DNA from: Siderastrea radians
Lineage: Eukaryota; Cnidaria; Anthozoa; Scleractinia; Rhizangiidae
Direction of reading: 5' to 3'
Assembly: GCA_964017195.1 (NCBI GenBank)
Contig: OZ024895.1
Span: 8,738,001-8,802,000, forward strand
Length of the DNA: 64,000 nucleotides
The notes beneath the pieces were generated by a model. It had not been told where the DNA came from and made no database searches. It worked only from the letters and a program-made list of their open reading frames with translations. The position numbers were made by a program, and so were the translations under genes. Every line of letters begins with the position of its first letter. Within the stretch, counting starts at the first letter, position 1. Below are positions 12,006 to 22,859 of this stretch, one piece after another.

Positions 12006-12326
12006 AATCTGCACCACAGTTTACGTCAAAGCCTCCTGACCCATCGTTTGTGCTGGAAGGGCAGAACATCACTCTTGTGTGGAGCTACACTCTGGATGGT
12101 ACATTTTCCTTCGCCAGATTTGTTACTAGTGGTGGACTGATTGCAAGTCGACCTAGTGGAAGTGCAACTTCAGAACCCAGTAATAAACGTTTCAGAGCAG
12201 ACATATCAGATAGCCAGGCAAGACTGACAATTCTTGGTGTGCAAGCATCAGATCAAGGAAAATATGAATTTGATCTGACTTCCAGTTCTGGTGTCATTTC
12301 ACATACAGTGGAGGTGATTGTACAGT
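12006..12326 (+). CDS. Receptor exon: cysteine-less Ig/V-like domain 1
   Basis: This 321-bp phase 1-1 exon lies between a TTTTTCCTACAATATAG acceptor and a GTAAGT donor and encodes about 107 residues. It begins SAPQFTSKPPDPSFV and carries the Ig landmarks GQNITLVWSY (B/C strand region) and ASDQGKYEFDL (the D-x-G-x-Y of strand F). The usual cysteines are replaced, with no Cys in the B-strand position and F where Y-x-C is expected. NIT is one N-glycosylation sequon. The length, longer than the next two Ig exons, suits a V-set-like fold. It is probably the membrane-distal domain of those visible. An identical 116-bp fragment lies inverted at 1427-1542. Confidence 0.8.
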
Positions 12327-13670
12327 GTAAGTTATTTCAGTTCAGCGGTAAAGTCTTATGAGTTAAAAAAAAATCGTCAAGTTAGTAAATTTGCACAGGG
12401 AAAACAAAATGCTCTTTTTGGGGAATTACCTCTTTCCTCTATCAGTAGTCCACATATTTGGAACGATGCCTGATCAGAGCTCGAAAGACAATTGTCATCT
12501 CAACCCGGTACTAAAGACTTTATTGTCCTGTGGCTAGAGTTTATGAAAGGGCATTGTTCGAATGCATCCAATCAGAAAAGAGGAAGCGGCATGACAGTTA
12601 CAGGCCGGCACACGAAACTCCAGCCGTGGTTGGTTGGAGCTTCGATTGCTGGATTATTCGGGAGCTTGCACTTTGAGTTTTCGATGAATTTCCAATTGAA
12701 TGGTAGGAGAAGAAAGATTAACCTGTCAGCTTTCCTGGTGTAAATCAGCTCGGTGCTGGGCCAGTCTGAAATCTGGCTTTCCCCCCTTGTTTTCCTCTTG
12801 TTACGTACAGTCGATCGCATTGCTAAACCCTGGAAATCGCTAATACTCGCTGTTTAGAGGCACAATGGCAACAAAACACAATGATTGAGGTACGATTATG
12901 TTTATTTTGAACTTAAATGTAAATATTTCTTGCAGCATTTCACGTTATTAGAAACCTTTTGGTTTTCTCATACATTCCCTCATAATTTTTAAACTACAAA
13001 AGGTCACACAGTTTGTGTGGCGACCCTGTGGTGCATTGGTCATTTATGTTTTTGTCGTCAATGGATTTTCTTTTTGTTATTCATTTTCACACCTTTTATT
13101 ACATGTATTTTCTTTTGTGCTCCTTTTTTATTGACATAAATGCAAAGTTTAATTAAGATAAACAGTTTTTTTTCTTGTATCAGCTCAAAATTTGACTGGA
13201 ATTTATTTGCCAAATGTTTATTTCCAACTTCTTAGATAAAAACACCAATATAACCAATTAGATCATTGAGCGATGTTTACAGCACATTGATAGGGTATAA
13301 AACACAAGGTTTCCACTGAATTGACTTCATGGATGTTACAAGAACCAACAATTGTTGTTTGAGCCATCTTATGCATAATGATTTAAACGTGTTACATTGT
13401 ACGTACTAATGAGCAAGCCAGATTGTGTTGGCTTGAAAATTCAACGCAAATGCAAATGCGTTCTCAATGTGATAAACATATACAAATGTATAGATCATAT
13501 AAAGTCAACAGATGCTTCCCATGATCCTTTTACAAGCTTGCTTGTTTAAGGTGATGTACTTGTTTTTTTTTTCCAGGACATAACTTACATGTTAAGTTTA
13601 ACTTTTCAGTTGTAATACATTTTACTCTTCATTAGAAAGCCATTGCAGTACCCTGGTAAAAATTCTGCCC

Positions 13671-13765
13671 AGGATCCTAATAAGATCCTAATAGGATCCC
13701 AACAGGATCCTGTAGGATCTTAACTAGTATCCTGATAAGATCCTATCTAAGATCCTATAGGATCA
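13671..13765 (+). repeat. GATCCTA-type degenerate minisatellite
   Basis: AGGATCCTAATA-like words are repeated about eight times with variable 10-15 bp spacing in the first large intron. Confidence 0.8.
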
Positions 13766-13999
13766 GCACGTGTAGTTGGAGAGGAAGCGGTTGGTTTTCT
13801 AAAGGCTGGGTACAGACAATTATCGCTGATTTTAGGTTACAAGAACATATCAGCTAATTTGAACATGTTCCGTTTAACATACCTGACTACTGAGAACTAC
13901 CAAGGTTTAGTTTAAGTCTTTCTGAAAGACACGCAATACGTTACATAAAATTGAATTCAAGAGTACAAAAATGGTGCTTTCATGTGCTGGCAATTCTAA

Positions 14000-14241
14000 C
14001 CATAATAGTGAAGTTGGAAGAACCCAGGCTGTTTGTTGCAGAGCAAGTATAATTTCCTCCATGACTATCATTCACTTTATGCAAACGGAGATGTTTGTCA
14101 GTGGTAACAACTCTGCCAGCTACATTCCTCCAAACATACTGATGACTGGGATTTCCATGTGCATGACATGTAATAGAGCAAACTCCCCTTTAGCTATGTT
14201 CCAAGTGTCTGTTCTTGGTTTGATAATTTCTGGGAGTTTAT
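14000..14241 (-). pseudogene. Inverted Ig (I-set) exon relic
   Basis: Reading the minus strand, an acceptor CTGATAG precedes KLPEIIKPRTDTWNIAKG in phase 1. A one-base shift then gives ITCHAHGNPSHQYVWRN and NDSHGGNYTCSATNSLG. These contain the B-strand Cys, the core Trp and the G-x-Y-x-C of an I-set Ig domain. The exon length is 242 bp, one short of the multiple of three expected for a 1-1 exon, which agrees with a single-base deletion. The donor position reads GTTAGA rather than GTAAGT. A stop also lies upstream in the second frame. This is a broken Ig exon of a receptor that was transcribed in the opposite direction. Confidence 0.75.
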
Positions 14242-15193
14242 CTATCAGTTTTTTTTTTCCGTGCCATTATGTTGTGCACGGTGTCTGAGAATCAAAGCAG
14301 GTTGTCCTGCTTCCCAGAAAACCATTGGGTAGCATAGTTCATTTCAAGAAAGGATGAAAGAAGAGAGCGAATCCCCCATACATGGGCCTCTTCCGATGAA
14401 AAAAATTAGTTTTTTCGAAATATATTTTTGGTTCTGTGTCATACTGTGTGGTTATTTTAAAGACGACAGCTCATTGGTCAGTTAGAATGACGCCATGTAA
14501 TTTTAGATTGTTGGGATGGAAACAACAGATGAAAATAACCTTCGCTGCATGGGTGCGAACTAATAACAAATTTCAAATAATAATTATTATCATGGGGCAC
14601 AGGGATTCACTCTCTTAGTTCATCCTCACTTGTTCATGATGCTTTTTCAATTAGGTGTATATATGTATATAACATTGTAATTGGACTCACAGGACATACT
14701 GATATGCAAAAGCCTATATTTCGCAGCGTTGATCTGCAAAAATGTTTCTGCACGTCAGAAACTAAGCGTGAGTCTTTGAAAAATCACAAAAGTGCAAAAA
14801 ATTTGACTTTTCTTTATTCCTTCTAACTCGTGATTACGTTTCCATAACTGCACAGAGACACTGATGTTTCGTATTATGTACATGCAATTATAACTCATCA
14901 TTCTATGAGTTTGAAAAAACTGAAAACTAAATACCCAAACAATGCATTTACTGGTTTCAATGTTTCATTATTTTGAAAGATTCCTAACTTTAACAACTAC
15001 CCCTAGCTGTTATATTCTCTACATGTAGATAGACCGTTTCCAGTCATACACCTAATTCAAAAAACGTTGCTTTTGGCATTGGTCAATCGTAACCCGCATT
15101 GCATTCTGGTATGTTCATTGTCTGACAATCGCGACCAGAACTTTCCGTTCAGTTCAGTTGGATCTGTGTATTTTCTTATTTGGACCTCCAGGG

Positions 15194-15770
15194 ATGGAAA
15201 ATATTAATATTGTTTTGAAGAGGTTGGACTCTTCCAACAGGAAGATAGTGAAGGAATGCTTGCAATTGAAGGATGTTCCAAGGTTTGCATCGTACGGAGA
15301 GCTGAAAGAATATAATTATTGGAGAGAAGATTGAAGAAACTGATTTCGATTGTGGATACCTCGGACCACCGGGGTGAACAAGATTCAACGTAACATCTAA
15401 CACCAACCTGGCCGAAGCTTTATCCCTTGAAAAAAGGGGATGGGTGGTATTGTGGACCACAGCATCCTCTGGTGCAACAAAGAGGGCGTCTTCAACGTGT
15501 ACTGCCACAACCTCAGGCACAGCCACCAAAAGACAACGTCTTACGGGTAGGTCAATGTGCTACCATTCTTCTTTGTATTTCTTTGTATCTTTCATTCCAA
15601 TAATTGTTTGTATGTCTCCATTTTTCGAAAGATAAAGTAATAACTAACAGATTTCTATACTTTAATAATTAGATACTGTTACAGCTGAGGAAGATGGAAC
15701 TTTGGAGCGGCTGAAGACAAAGCATCCTAACATGCTGGAGTTCAAATTAAGAGTTTGGACTAAAATGCTG
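15194..15770 (+). pseudogene. 5' exons of the + strand element gene
   Basis: An ATG at 15194 opens MENINIVLKRLDSSNRKIVK and continues to a stop at about 15335. A later frame gives TNLAEALSLEKRGWVVLW up to a GTAGGT donor near 15545. After a TTAATAATTAG acceptor (about 15672), DGTLERLKTKHPNMLEFKLR ends at a GTATGT donor (15771). The pieces look like coding exons with an internal stop. I do not recognise the family. The rest of the gene is probably the exon at 20593-20720. Confidence 0.4.
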
Positions 15771-15892
15771 GTATGTCTATTTATTTTTATTGTAACCACC
15801 CGTACGAAAATTTACAGCCAGACACGGCAAGAATCCAGCCTGTTTCTGGCCAGAAAGCCTTTTTCGCGGCGAGAATGGAAAAATACAAAACT

Positions 15893-15975
15893 CGGACCGG
15901 ATCAACTCGGATCGCTTGATCCGGGTCGGATCAACTCGGATCAACCCGGATCGACCCGGATCAACCCAGATCGAC
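15893..15975 (+). repeat. GGATCAACTC/GGATCAACCC minisatellite
   Basis: About eight copies of a 10-11 bp unit (CGGATCAACTCGGATC and CCCGGATCGACCCGGATC) lie inside the left part of the CCCGTACG element. Confidence 0.85.
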
Positions 15976-16002
15976 TAAAATTATAATACAATAAAAGAAA
16001 AG

Positions 16003-16160
16003 GGATACTATTACGCATTTATCATGAAAATATAGCTGTCCTCGCTCTCCTGCGCCGTTTTGTCGAGCCGCCGACGAGCCTCCATTTTGCTTTCGTAGTC
16101 CCAGGGCTTCGCGGACTACGAAACTAGTGTCCAGTCTCAAGTCGCGTTCTCGGGCACAAT
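16003..16160 (+). repeat. Arm of a large inverted repeat (partner 18890-19050)
   Basis: The reverse complement of TGGTCCCAACG-upstream sequence, including GCGCAGGAGAGC, GGCGGCTCGACAAAA and GACTTGAGACTGGACAC words, recurs at 18890-19050. The arms are about 150 bp with small indels. Each arm abuts a short ATG-initiated frame pointing inward (MADDVAPDEIFSPL on + and MDGDEGKIQPDLGHL on -). These could be first exons of a duplicated element gene, but this is speculative. Confidence 0.6.
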
Positions 16161-16515
16161 GGTCCCAACGTATTATAGCATTACTTATTTTTATGGCAGA
16201 TGATGTTGCTCCAGACGAGATATTCAGTCCTTTAACTCCAAGCCAAGTGAACTTTAAAACTGCCAATTGAACATATTGCGTAGTGGTAAATATTTATTTG
16301 GGCAAGTGTATGCGTTTGAAACTTGCGGTTCAAAAAAGAAAAACAAAAACAAAAGGGAAACCTTAGATCATTTTGGCCCGTTAACATTTAGACTCTCTCT
16401 TCAGCAGAGGCCTTTATCGCCATGATGTTACAAAAACTTGAAAGGCCAAACACGATTCCTATTGGTTAAGATCGATAAAACGTTGACCTTCAAAGCTTTG
16501 CTCTAACGAGCAGAA

Positions 16516-18722
16516 GGGCGGTACTCTGTTACAAACGGTAAAACTCTTTTGCTCGCTTTTTGTTCTGTAGCGCCAACATTCTTTCGCAAAATTTAACTTT
16601 TGAGAGAGTCTTGTCTACGAGGTTATCCGGGTAACATCTGTCGTGTAATCTACGCTTGAATTGTGTAATGTTTTCTTCAAAAGTAGCTTTTGAGGAATTG
16701 GTTGTCAGAAGACGCAATGCTTCGCCTTTGATAAAGCCTTTCCTGACGCCTGGAGGGTGGCAGGATGTAAAGTGCGTGTATTGGAAAGTTTCTGTCAGTT
16801 TGAAGTGCGTGCAAACGTCGAGAATAGATTCTTCCTTAAATCTTTCGCCCTTGTATACGCATGTATCCAGGAAAATTATTTCTGTATCTGAAATTTCAGC
16901 CGTGAATTTTATGGTCGGGTGATAGTTATTTGCTAGCTCTATGAACACGGTTATTTCCTCTTTGTTTAAGTTCCATAGAGAAAAGACGTCATCGATGTAT
17001 CTTTTCCAAATAAGTGGCTTTTTTTTTTTTTTTTTTTTAATTTTTTTATTGAAGAAAATAAGACTTTACAATATTGAATGTTGGAAAAAAAAAGACGTAC
17101 AAAAAACAGATACAATATTGATAATACAGAGAAAAAATTACACCGTTTCACTACATATAAGTACAAGTACAGAGTTAGTTTACAACAGATTAATTTAATT
17201 ACAATTTTAACGAAAACAAGAAAAAAAAGAAATAGGAAAAAAAAAAAAAAGCAGGTGGCACATTCTATGTGGAAACACTTTGAGGGGCTAAAGCGCATAA
17301 TGTTGTCCATTCTGATCTAAATTTCGACAAGGTGTTGTTTTTAAAAGCGATTCTGCTTTCACAAAGGATCTTATCTTTGAGAACGAGATGAAACATTTCA
17401 AAGCTTGGGGGGCTGTTATCCAACCAAGCCTGGAAAATGTGATATTTTGCGATGATTAGAACATGGTTAAGGCGTAAAACTTAGTACAGTCTGGTTTATA
17501 GCCGTACAGAATATCCGCCACGCTTAAGGAACGATTCTCCGATCGTTTCTCATTCCACCAGTTAACAATTTCACGCCAAAAACTTTGCGTAATGGGGCAT
17601 TCATACAAAAGATGAACCAAAGTTTCGTTGGGAAAGTTGCAGCGCTCACAGCGAGGTGACGCTTTCAGTCCCATTTTAAAAAGGCGTTTGTTTGTAGGAA
17701 GAATACCATGAATGATTTTGTATTGGAAACATCTTAGTTTGTTTTCTACTGTGACTTTAAAAGGCAATTGGTAGATAGCTTTCGGGGATAAGTTTTTTCC
17801 GACTAGTTCTAGTTCTATTTTTGGGGATTTAAGAACTTTCAAAACAAAAAGTTCGCGAGCAATTTTGGCAGTGACATTAGAGGGGGTTAGGTTATCTCTG
17901 ACAGCCATATTGGAGGGTATTTGCTTAGGATTTAAAAGGGAGTTTTTCCACCCACTAGGGATTGCAGAGAGGAGGCCGTAATATTTTAAGAAATTTACTT
18001 TTAGACCATATTTATCTTGAAATTCGGTTATGGACAAGAACCTACCATCTACCAGAAGGTCGCGTATTTTAATCACGCCTTTTTGATACCATGACAGAAA
18101 AAAGATCGGTTTTCCATCTATTCTAATAAAACGGTTGTTCCAAATGATTTCATTTCCGTATTCGTCAGCAGATGAGGGGTCTGTGGAGTGTATCTCCTGC
18201 CAGGTCGAAAGTATTTCTTTGTAGAAGGAGGGTAATTCTGAAGACAGATTTAAGTCATGTATATCAAAGTTACATTCGAAAAGGAAAGTGCCACCGAGGT
18301 GGGTTGTGGCCAAGGAGAAGGCAGCGCACCATTTACTATCTCCAGCTTCACATAATCGCTTTGCCCACGCAGCCTTAAGAGATTTATCCATCATAACAAA
18401 GTCAACATAAGTGGCTTTTTAGAACTGCGCTCAATAATTTCTGTTTCGACCGCGGCCATGAAAATGTTGGCAAAAGATGCTGCCATTTTTGTGCCCATTG
18501 CGGTACGGTGTGTTTGAAGAAAATTTTTTCCGTTAAAATGGAAAGAGTTTTCTTTTAAGATAAGCCTGAGCATATCTCTGAGGTGGAGTGTAGGTATAGG
18601 AGGTTTGTTTAGGTGGAATGTTTCGTATGTTTTACAGACAATAGTGATTCCTTCCTCCCGAGGGATGTTAGTATATAGGCTAGCAACGTCCGTGGACACA
18701 AGCATTGTGTCTTTTTTCGACC
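16516..18722 (-). pseudogene. Penelope-like element reverse transcriptase, split by a LINE
   Basis: On the minus strand, 18705-18421 encodes STDVASLYTNIP and AMGTKMAASFANIFM. After the inserted LINE, 17009-16529 continues with the catalytic YIDDVF (codons for YIDD at 16988-16999), IFLDTCVYKG and FTSCHPPGVRKGFIKGEALR. These are characteristic of Penelope-like (PLE) reverse transcriptases. A frameshift follows near 16535 (AKEFYRL versus VLPFVTEYRPSAR in another frame). The N-terminal part and the GIY-YIG endonuclease are missing on either side, so the copy is truncated at both ends. It lies inside the CCCGTACG element. Confidence 0.85.
17010..18420 (-). mobile_element. 5'-truncated L1/Tx1-like LINE with 14-bp target duplication
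   Basis: A 312-codon minus-strand frame (18394-17456) holds the C-terminal part of a LINE ORF2. It begins near MDKSLKAAWAKRLCEAGD and ends in a Cys-His cluster CERCNFPNETLVHLLYEC. The 3' end is a run of about 20 T on + (poly-A tail, 17019-17038). ATAAGTGGCTTTTT flanks both sides (17010-17023 and 18407-18420) and is the target duplication within the Penelope RT. The element is 5'-truncated, as usual for target-primed reverse transcription. The frame is still open, so the insertion is fairly young. Confidence 0.85.
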
Positions 18723-20592
18723 TTTGTTTTCTCTATAAAGTTCAAAAATAAGCAAAGTTATACATAAAGGACAAATGAAACTACCCTTTTCTAGACATAA
18801 TACGTAAAAAGATGTGATATGTATTGAAAGATGGCCAAGATCAGGCTGAATTTTACCTTCGTCTCCATCCATATTGCGCAGATGACAACAGCACGTGTGC
18901 CCGAGAACGCGACTTGAGACTGGACACCTGAGACTCGATTCGCGAAGCCCTGGCACTAGGAAAACAAAATGGCGGCTCGACAAAACAGCGCAGGAGAGCA
19001 AGGACTGCTCTATTTTCATGACTTTTGATCCACAAATGCGTAAAAGTATCCTGGCTAGATTTGAACGTGACAGGGCGAGACTGAACTAATTATCATTATT
19101 GAAAAGCTACATAAAACTCAACGGGACATTTGTCGGGTTGTATTATGAGCGAGAATGCGGCCAGAATCAACGAGACAAAGATAAAGAGAAATTTGTTGAT
19201 TATATATCTGGTCTGAGTGCTTCCCGTACGAAAATGTCTGGCTTGACAAAGTCTTATTCAAGCCTAGCTCTAGCCTGAATTAGTGAGAAACGTAACAAAA
19301 GCCCAACATGTAATGTGTTTTGTTTACGAAGTGAAACCTTAGATTAATTAGGATTCATTATTTCATTATATCTTTCTCAATACAACATATAACAGACTGA
19401 ACATGAGCCAAAACTCACCACGATTTAAGCTTAGATTTTGTAGTTATCCGACTGATCCGGAACAATTCAGTCTCACTGGTGTCATATTACGGTCCGTTTT
19501 TGTGCCAACGGCTATTCGTTATATGTGTGTTTTATTTTATGACACATGCACTGAAAAAATATTTTTCCAAGTAGAAGATTCTGAACAGTTTCGGCAAATA
19601 AAGCACCATTACTCCATATTTCGTGACAGGCATGCGTCGGATTTTATCGCAAAGTTCCCTTGGGACGGCTGAGGCGTGAATGTAATTGGCCAACTTTTGT
19701 GAAACGATTATTTTCTTATTATCCTGCCCGATCGCATTACAAAATTGATGTGAAAACATTCTCGACCGTTGGTAATTTGATTTACAACATAGAAAAGCGC
19801 GGACAGTTTTAGCGTGAAGTACTTATGCAGTTCAGTTGGGAAACGATTCGTTCCATTCTCGTTCATTTTTCCCGCTCGTGTCAGCCTAATTTTCGCTGAG
19901 TTTTTTCTCGCTCAATTCTCTCTGTTTAGCGGGACATTTGTCTGGCTGGAATTTCGCTTGTGTCAGGCCATAAATTTTCGTACGGGCAATGATTGAACGG
20001 GGAAATGACTGTAACTGTATAATTAAGCCATAAAAATCCCAGAAAATTCTGTACAAGTCACGACTAATTGTTTTCCTAAACCTTTCACAACGTCCGATTA
20101 AGGTAAAACTCTCACCCTTCTGAAATTTTAGCTCTTAGGTAGAAAATTCAGCTTAATCGTGTTTTTTTGTTTGTTTTTTTATCATTGCTCAATACATTCA
20201 CACTTTTAAGGAAAGAAAGAAGACTTGTCTGTCAAAATAACTTTCCTCTGTTTACCACATTGGTTTGTTTCTTATTCTAATTAAATTTATCACCAGATAA
20301 ACGAGAATCATTCAAGCGAGGATGAGTGCCCGTGATTTCCATTTTTTGGAAAAACTGCGGGGGAGAAAAAGAAGGCTCACCACAATAAGAAGACGGAAGA
20401 TACAGACTACGAGAAAAAGGTAAGACCTGACAAATTAGATGTTTCCAGCCTTGATGTGCTCAGTGAAGAGCAAACTTTTGGGGCAACAGCCAAAATCAAA
20501 TCCTGGTACAAATATTTCCATAATTAAAATATCATTAATTAGTGCTGCAAAATGGTAGCCGATTTTTTATTTTCTAATGTTTTATTTTTCAG

Positions 20593-20720
20593 GTCCAACT
20601 ACGGGGAGCCATTTTAAAGCAACTCAGAGAGTTGAAAGAGCTTCAAGATTGTGGCGTCATTACCGAAGCGCAATCCATGAAACAAAAAGTAAAATTACTG
20701 GAAGAATTAAATAATATGTA
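20593..20720 (+). pseudogene. 3' exon with SHOCT-like C-terminus
   Basis: After a TTATTTTTCAG acceptor the frame reads QLRGAILKQLRELKELQD, then CGVITEAQSMKQKVKLLEEL and a stop, followed by AATAAAG (20731). The L..L-x-G-V-I-T-x-x-x-...K-x-x-L-L pattern resembles the short C-terminal SHOCT oligomerisation motif. Upstream, 20340-20525 has an open frame with KKTEDTDYEKKVRPDKLDV that may be another exon or intron read-through. It is probably the end of the + strand gene that begins at 15194 and converges on the transposase. Confidence 0.45.
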
Positions 20721-20809
20721 AATTACTGAAATAAAGAATATTCCGGGACGTCATAATATCCTGCCTGCGTTTTTTATTTATCTGACCCAGAAAGCGGAAT
20801 AAAAGCACT

Positions 20810-22118
20810 TTAAATGTATTCACAGTTTCTAATGAAATTACGAACATTATCTTCCGACACGTTTAAGAACCCCTCTAAAACCATAAGTTCAGGATCGCTA
20901 CAAATACGCCAGATTTTGTCATTAGCCCTTATCCAGCTCTTGACCTGCGAAAAGATACCCTCGCAAGGCATGTAGTCAGGACTGTAAGGTGGAAGGAACA
21001 ACAACAGCGCTCTGGTGGCGTAATAGCATCTACAACCTCGTCTGTGTGGTGAATTGCAGCGTTATCTGCATAAAAAGTGAAAATATATTAAAACAAATGG
21101 CCATCTACGCCGCGCAGACCGGCTTACCCATTATAACTACTCGTGAGCAAGGAATAACTCCGTTGAAGGGAAGAAGGTTCAGGATGAGGTGATTGTGAAT
21201 AAATTCCAGGAATGTATTGGCATCCACGTTTCCTCTGTAGATGCCAACATTTAGTAAACCAGCTGTACAGGCGATAGGAATGGCCGAGATTCGGGGACCC
21301 CACCTTACATGCTGTCTTGCGACCTCAGCTCGAGTGCCAACAAAACTGCGACCGTACTTTCTACAAATACGCTTGTCCTGAAAAACAAAACAGAAGAATG
21401 GCTAAAATTATAGCAGCGCGAGTTATGCCCAGTAGCCCCCTCAAGTTACATCGTCACAACTTTGTTTATGGAGACTGAACTATACTTACAAACCCACTTT
21501 CGTCGATGAACACCAACATCTCTGGATCAAGCATGCAGGCATTGGCTCAGTAATTCGCTCGGAGCTCTGGATTTCTTTGCAAAGCAATCTCTCGAAGCTG
21601 AAAACTAAATTCAAAGAATAAAGATGTAGGTGCGAATATTTTGCAAAATATGATTTACTGGAGGTTACAAAAAAAAAAAACAACAACAACAACAGCAGGA
21701 AGCTGAGAGTACGGGAAAAGTGGTGCTTTAAGTCAGTCCCAAATCGAAATAATACATAGCTTACCTCTTTGCGTGTAATCCCGTTCCTTTTGAAGTAGTA
21801 ATGCAGGGTAGAGCAAGAAAAGGTTGAACCTGTCTATCTGTAAATGTCGTCAAGAATCTCAGCAAGTGTTTTCTCTGGGTTTTTTAACACGGCCTCGAGG
21901 ATTATTAGTTCCTCGTGTGGTACAAATTTGACGGATCCGAATGGTCAACCTAGTGGATTTGCGTTAATGCTGCCTGTAGTTAAAAACTTTCTCACATAGC
22001 GTTGAACTGTCCATTCAGAAACGCCCGAGTAGAAAGCAGTTTCCTCTGTCGTATGACCCGTGTGAAGTACAAACCAGATCACTCGCCACCTCAGGTGCTC
22101 GGAATATGGTGCCGGCAT
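20810..22118 (-). pseudogene. Tc1/mariner-IS630-like transposase, degenerate
   Basis: From an ATG at 22118 the minus strand reads MPAPYSEHLRWRVIWFVLH, then EETAFYSGVSEWTVQRYVRK, an N-terminal helix-turn-helix typical of this class. A stop (about 21945) interrupts the next segment. The DDE blocks follow: VFIDESGF (about 21490), YGRSFVGTRAEVARQHVRWG (about 21330), DNAAIHHTDEVVDAI (about 21050) and FLPPYSPDYMPCEGIFSQVK (about 21000). Two introns with clean GT/AG borders (about 21381-21488 and 21066-21137) and a frameshift before LLFLPPYSP are visible. The reading ends at 20810. It converges with the + strand gene. Confidence 0.8.
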
Positions 22119-22792
22119 GGCTCTTAAACAACAGTGTATTGTGGGCTACGAATGACCAAACCCAAAAGCAACCATTTTTGAATTAGGTGTATGCTGAAAG
22201 ATAACCCGCTTTATTTCCAAGTCTTCTGGGCTTTTAGTCGTGTCTCTTCCGTAACAGATCAGCTTTCGTTTGATTAGAATCCGATGCATGTTTTGGCTTC
22301 AAGCTTTGGATGCTTTATGAACACTTTATTTGTGTTGATTTCGCGGACGTAATACATCTGGTAAGCATTCCAAAAAGCGACAGAAAACCAATCGATTGAA
22401 TTGCAAGCCTGTGACAGCAGCCGATAAAACCAACAAACTAGCCTGCGTGACTGGCCTCTGACTATCCCATCTAACCAAGGCTTTTATTAACCTTAACTAC
22501 AAGAGTGTTAAAGCTACAATAACAAAACTTGAAGAGTGCTTAGTACGTTCAACAAAAGTTTTCTTTGAGAAGAATGAGTTGAAGACGCCATGTGACGTGA
22601 CATATCATGATTATCAAGCGGGGGCCATCTTAGATCCGCCATATTGGATTTCGTGATTTTCCAAAACCTCCAAAAATTATCAGAATAGTCAAAAAGTAAT
22701 TAACAAGTTTCGGAACACATGCGCGCCACGCACCTCCGATATTGGACCATATAGTTTTTAGGCACTCTCTACACAGGCCACCAGCCTATCTA

Positions 22793-22812
22793 TCAATCAA
22801 TCAATCAATCAC

Positions 22813-22856
<44 letters not shown>
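22793..22856 (+). repeat. (AATC)n microsatellite
   Basis: About 15 AATC units with one ACTC variant. Confidence 0.95.
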
Positions 22857-22859
22857 CGT

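Larger units (their letters stand above)
15799..19986. mobile_element. CCCGTACG-ended DNA element(s), nested
   Basis: CCCGTACGAAAATTTACAGCC at 15799 matches the reverse complement of the sequence ending at 19986 (CCCGTACGAAAATTTATGGCC). A third terminus in the left-hand orientation, CCCGTACGAAAATGTCTGGC, starts at 19223. The interval is therefore either one 4.2-kb element or a composite with a 764-bp MITE at its right edge. An inner inverted repeat pairs 16003-16160 with 18890-19050. No matching target duplication was found and no transposase was recognised. Confidence 0.65.
15041..22196. mobile_element. Large Tc1/IS630-like transposon with convergent genes, heavily interrupted
   Basis: CATACACCTAATTCAAAAA at 15045 is mirrored by the reverse complement at about 22175-22193, and the inverted similarity continues for about 65 bp (GTTGCTTTTGG and CATTCGTAGCCC-like words). 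Between these termini lie a + strand gene (about 15194-20720) and a converging minus-strand transposase (22118-20810). Later insertions occupy 15799-19986. A clear target-site duplication was not seen. The pairing of both genes with one element is an inference from their position between the termini. Confidence 0.6.

Noticed and set aside
15041..22196. TA target-site duplication for the outer element
   Set aside because: The bases flanking the inverted CATACACCTAATTC termini do not match, so the exact ends are left open.
22793..22856. CRISPR-like regular repeat
   Set aside because: It is a simple 4-bp microsatellite without spacers, in a eukaryotic genome.
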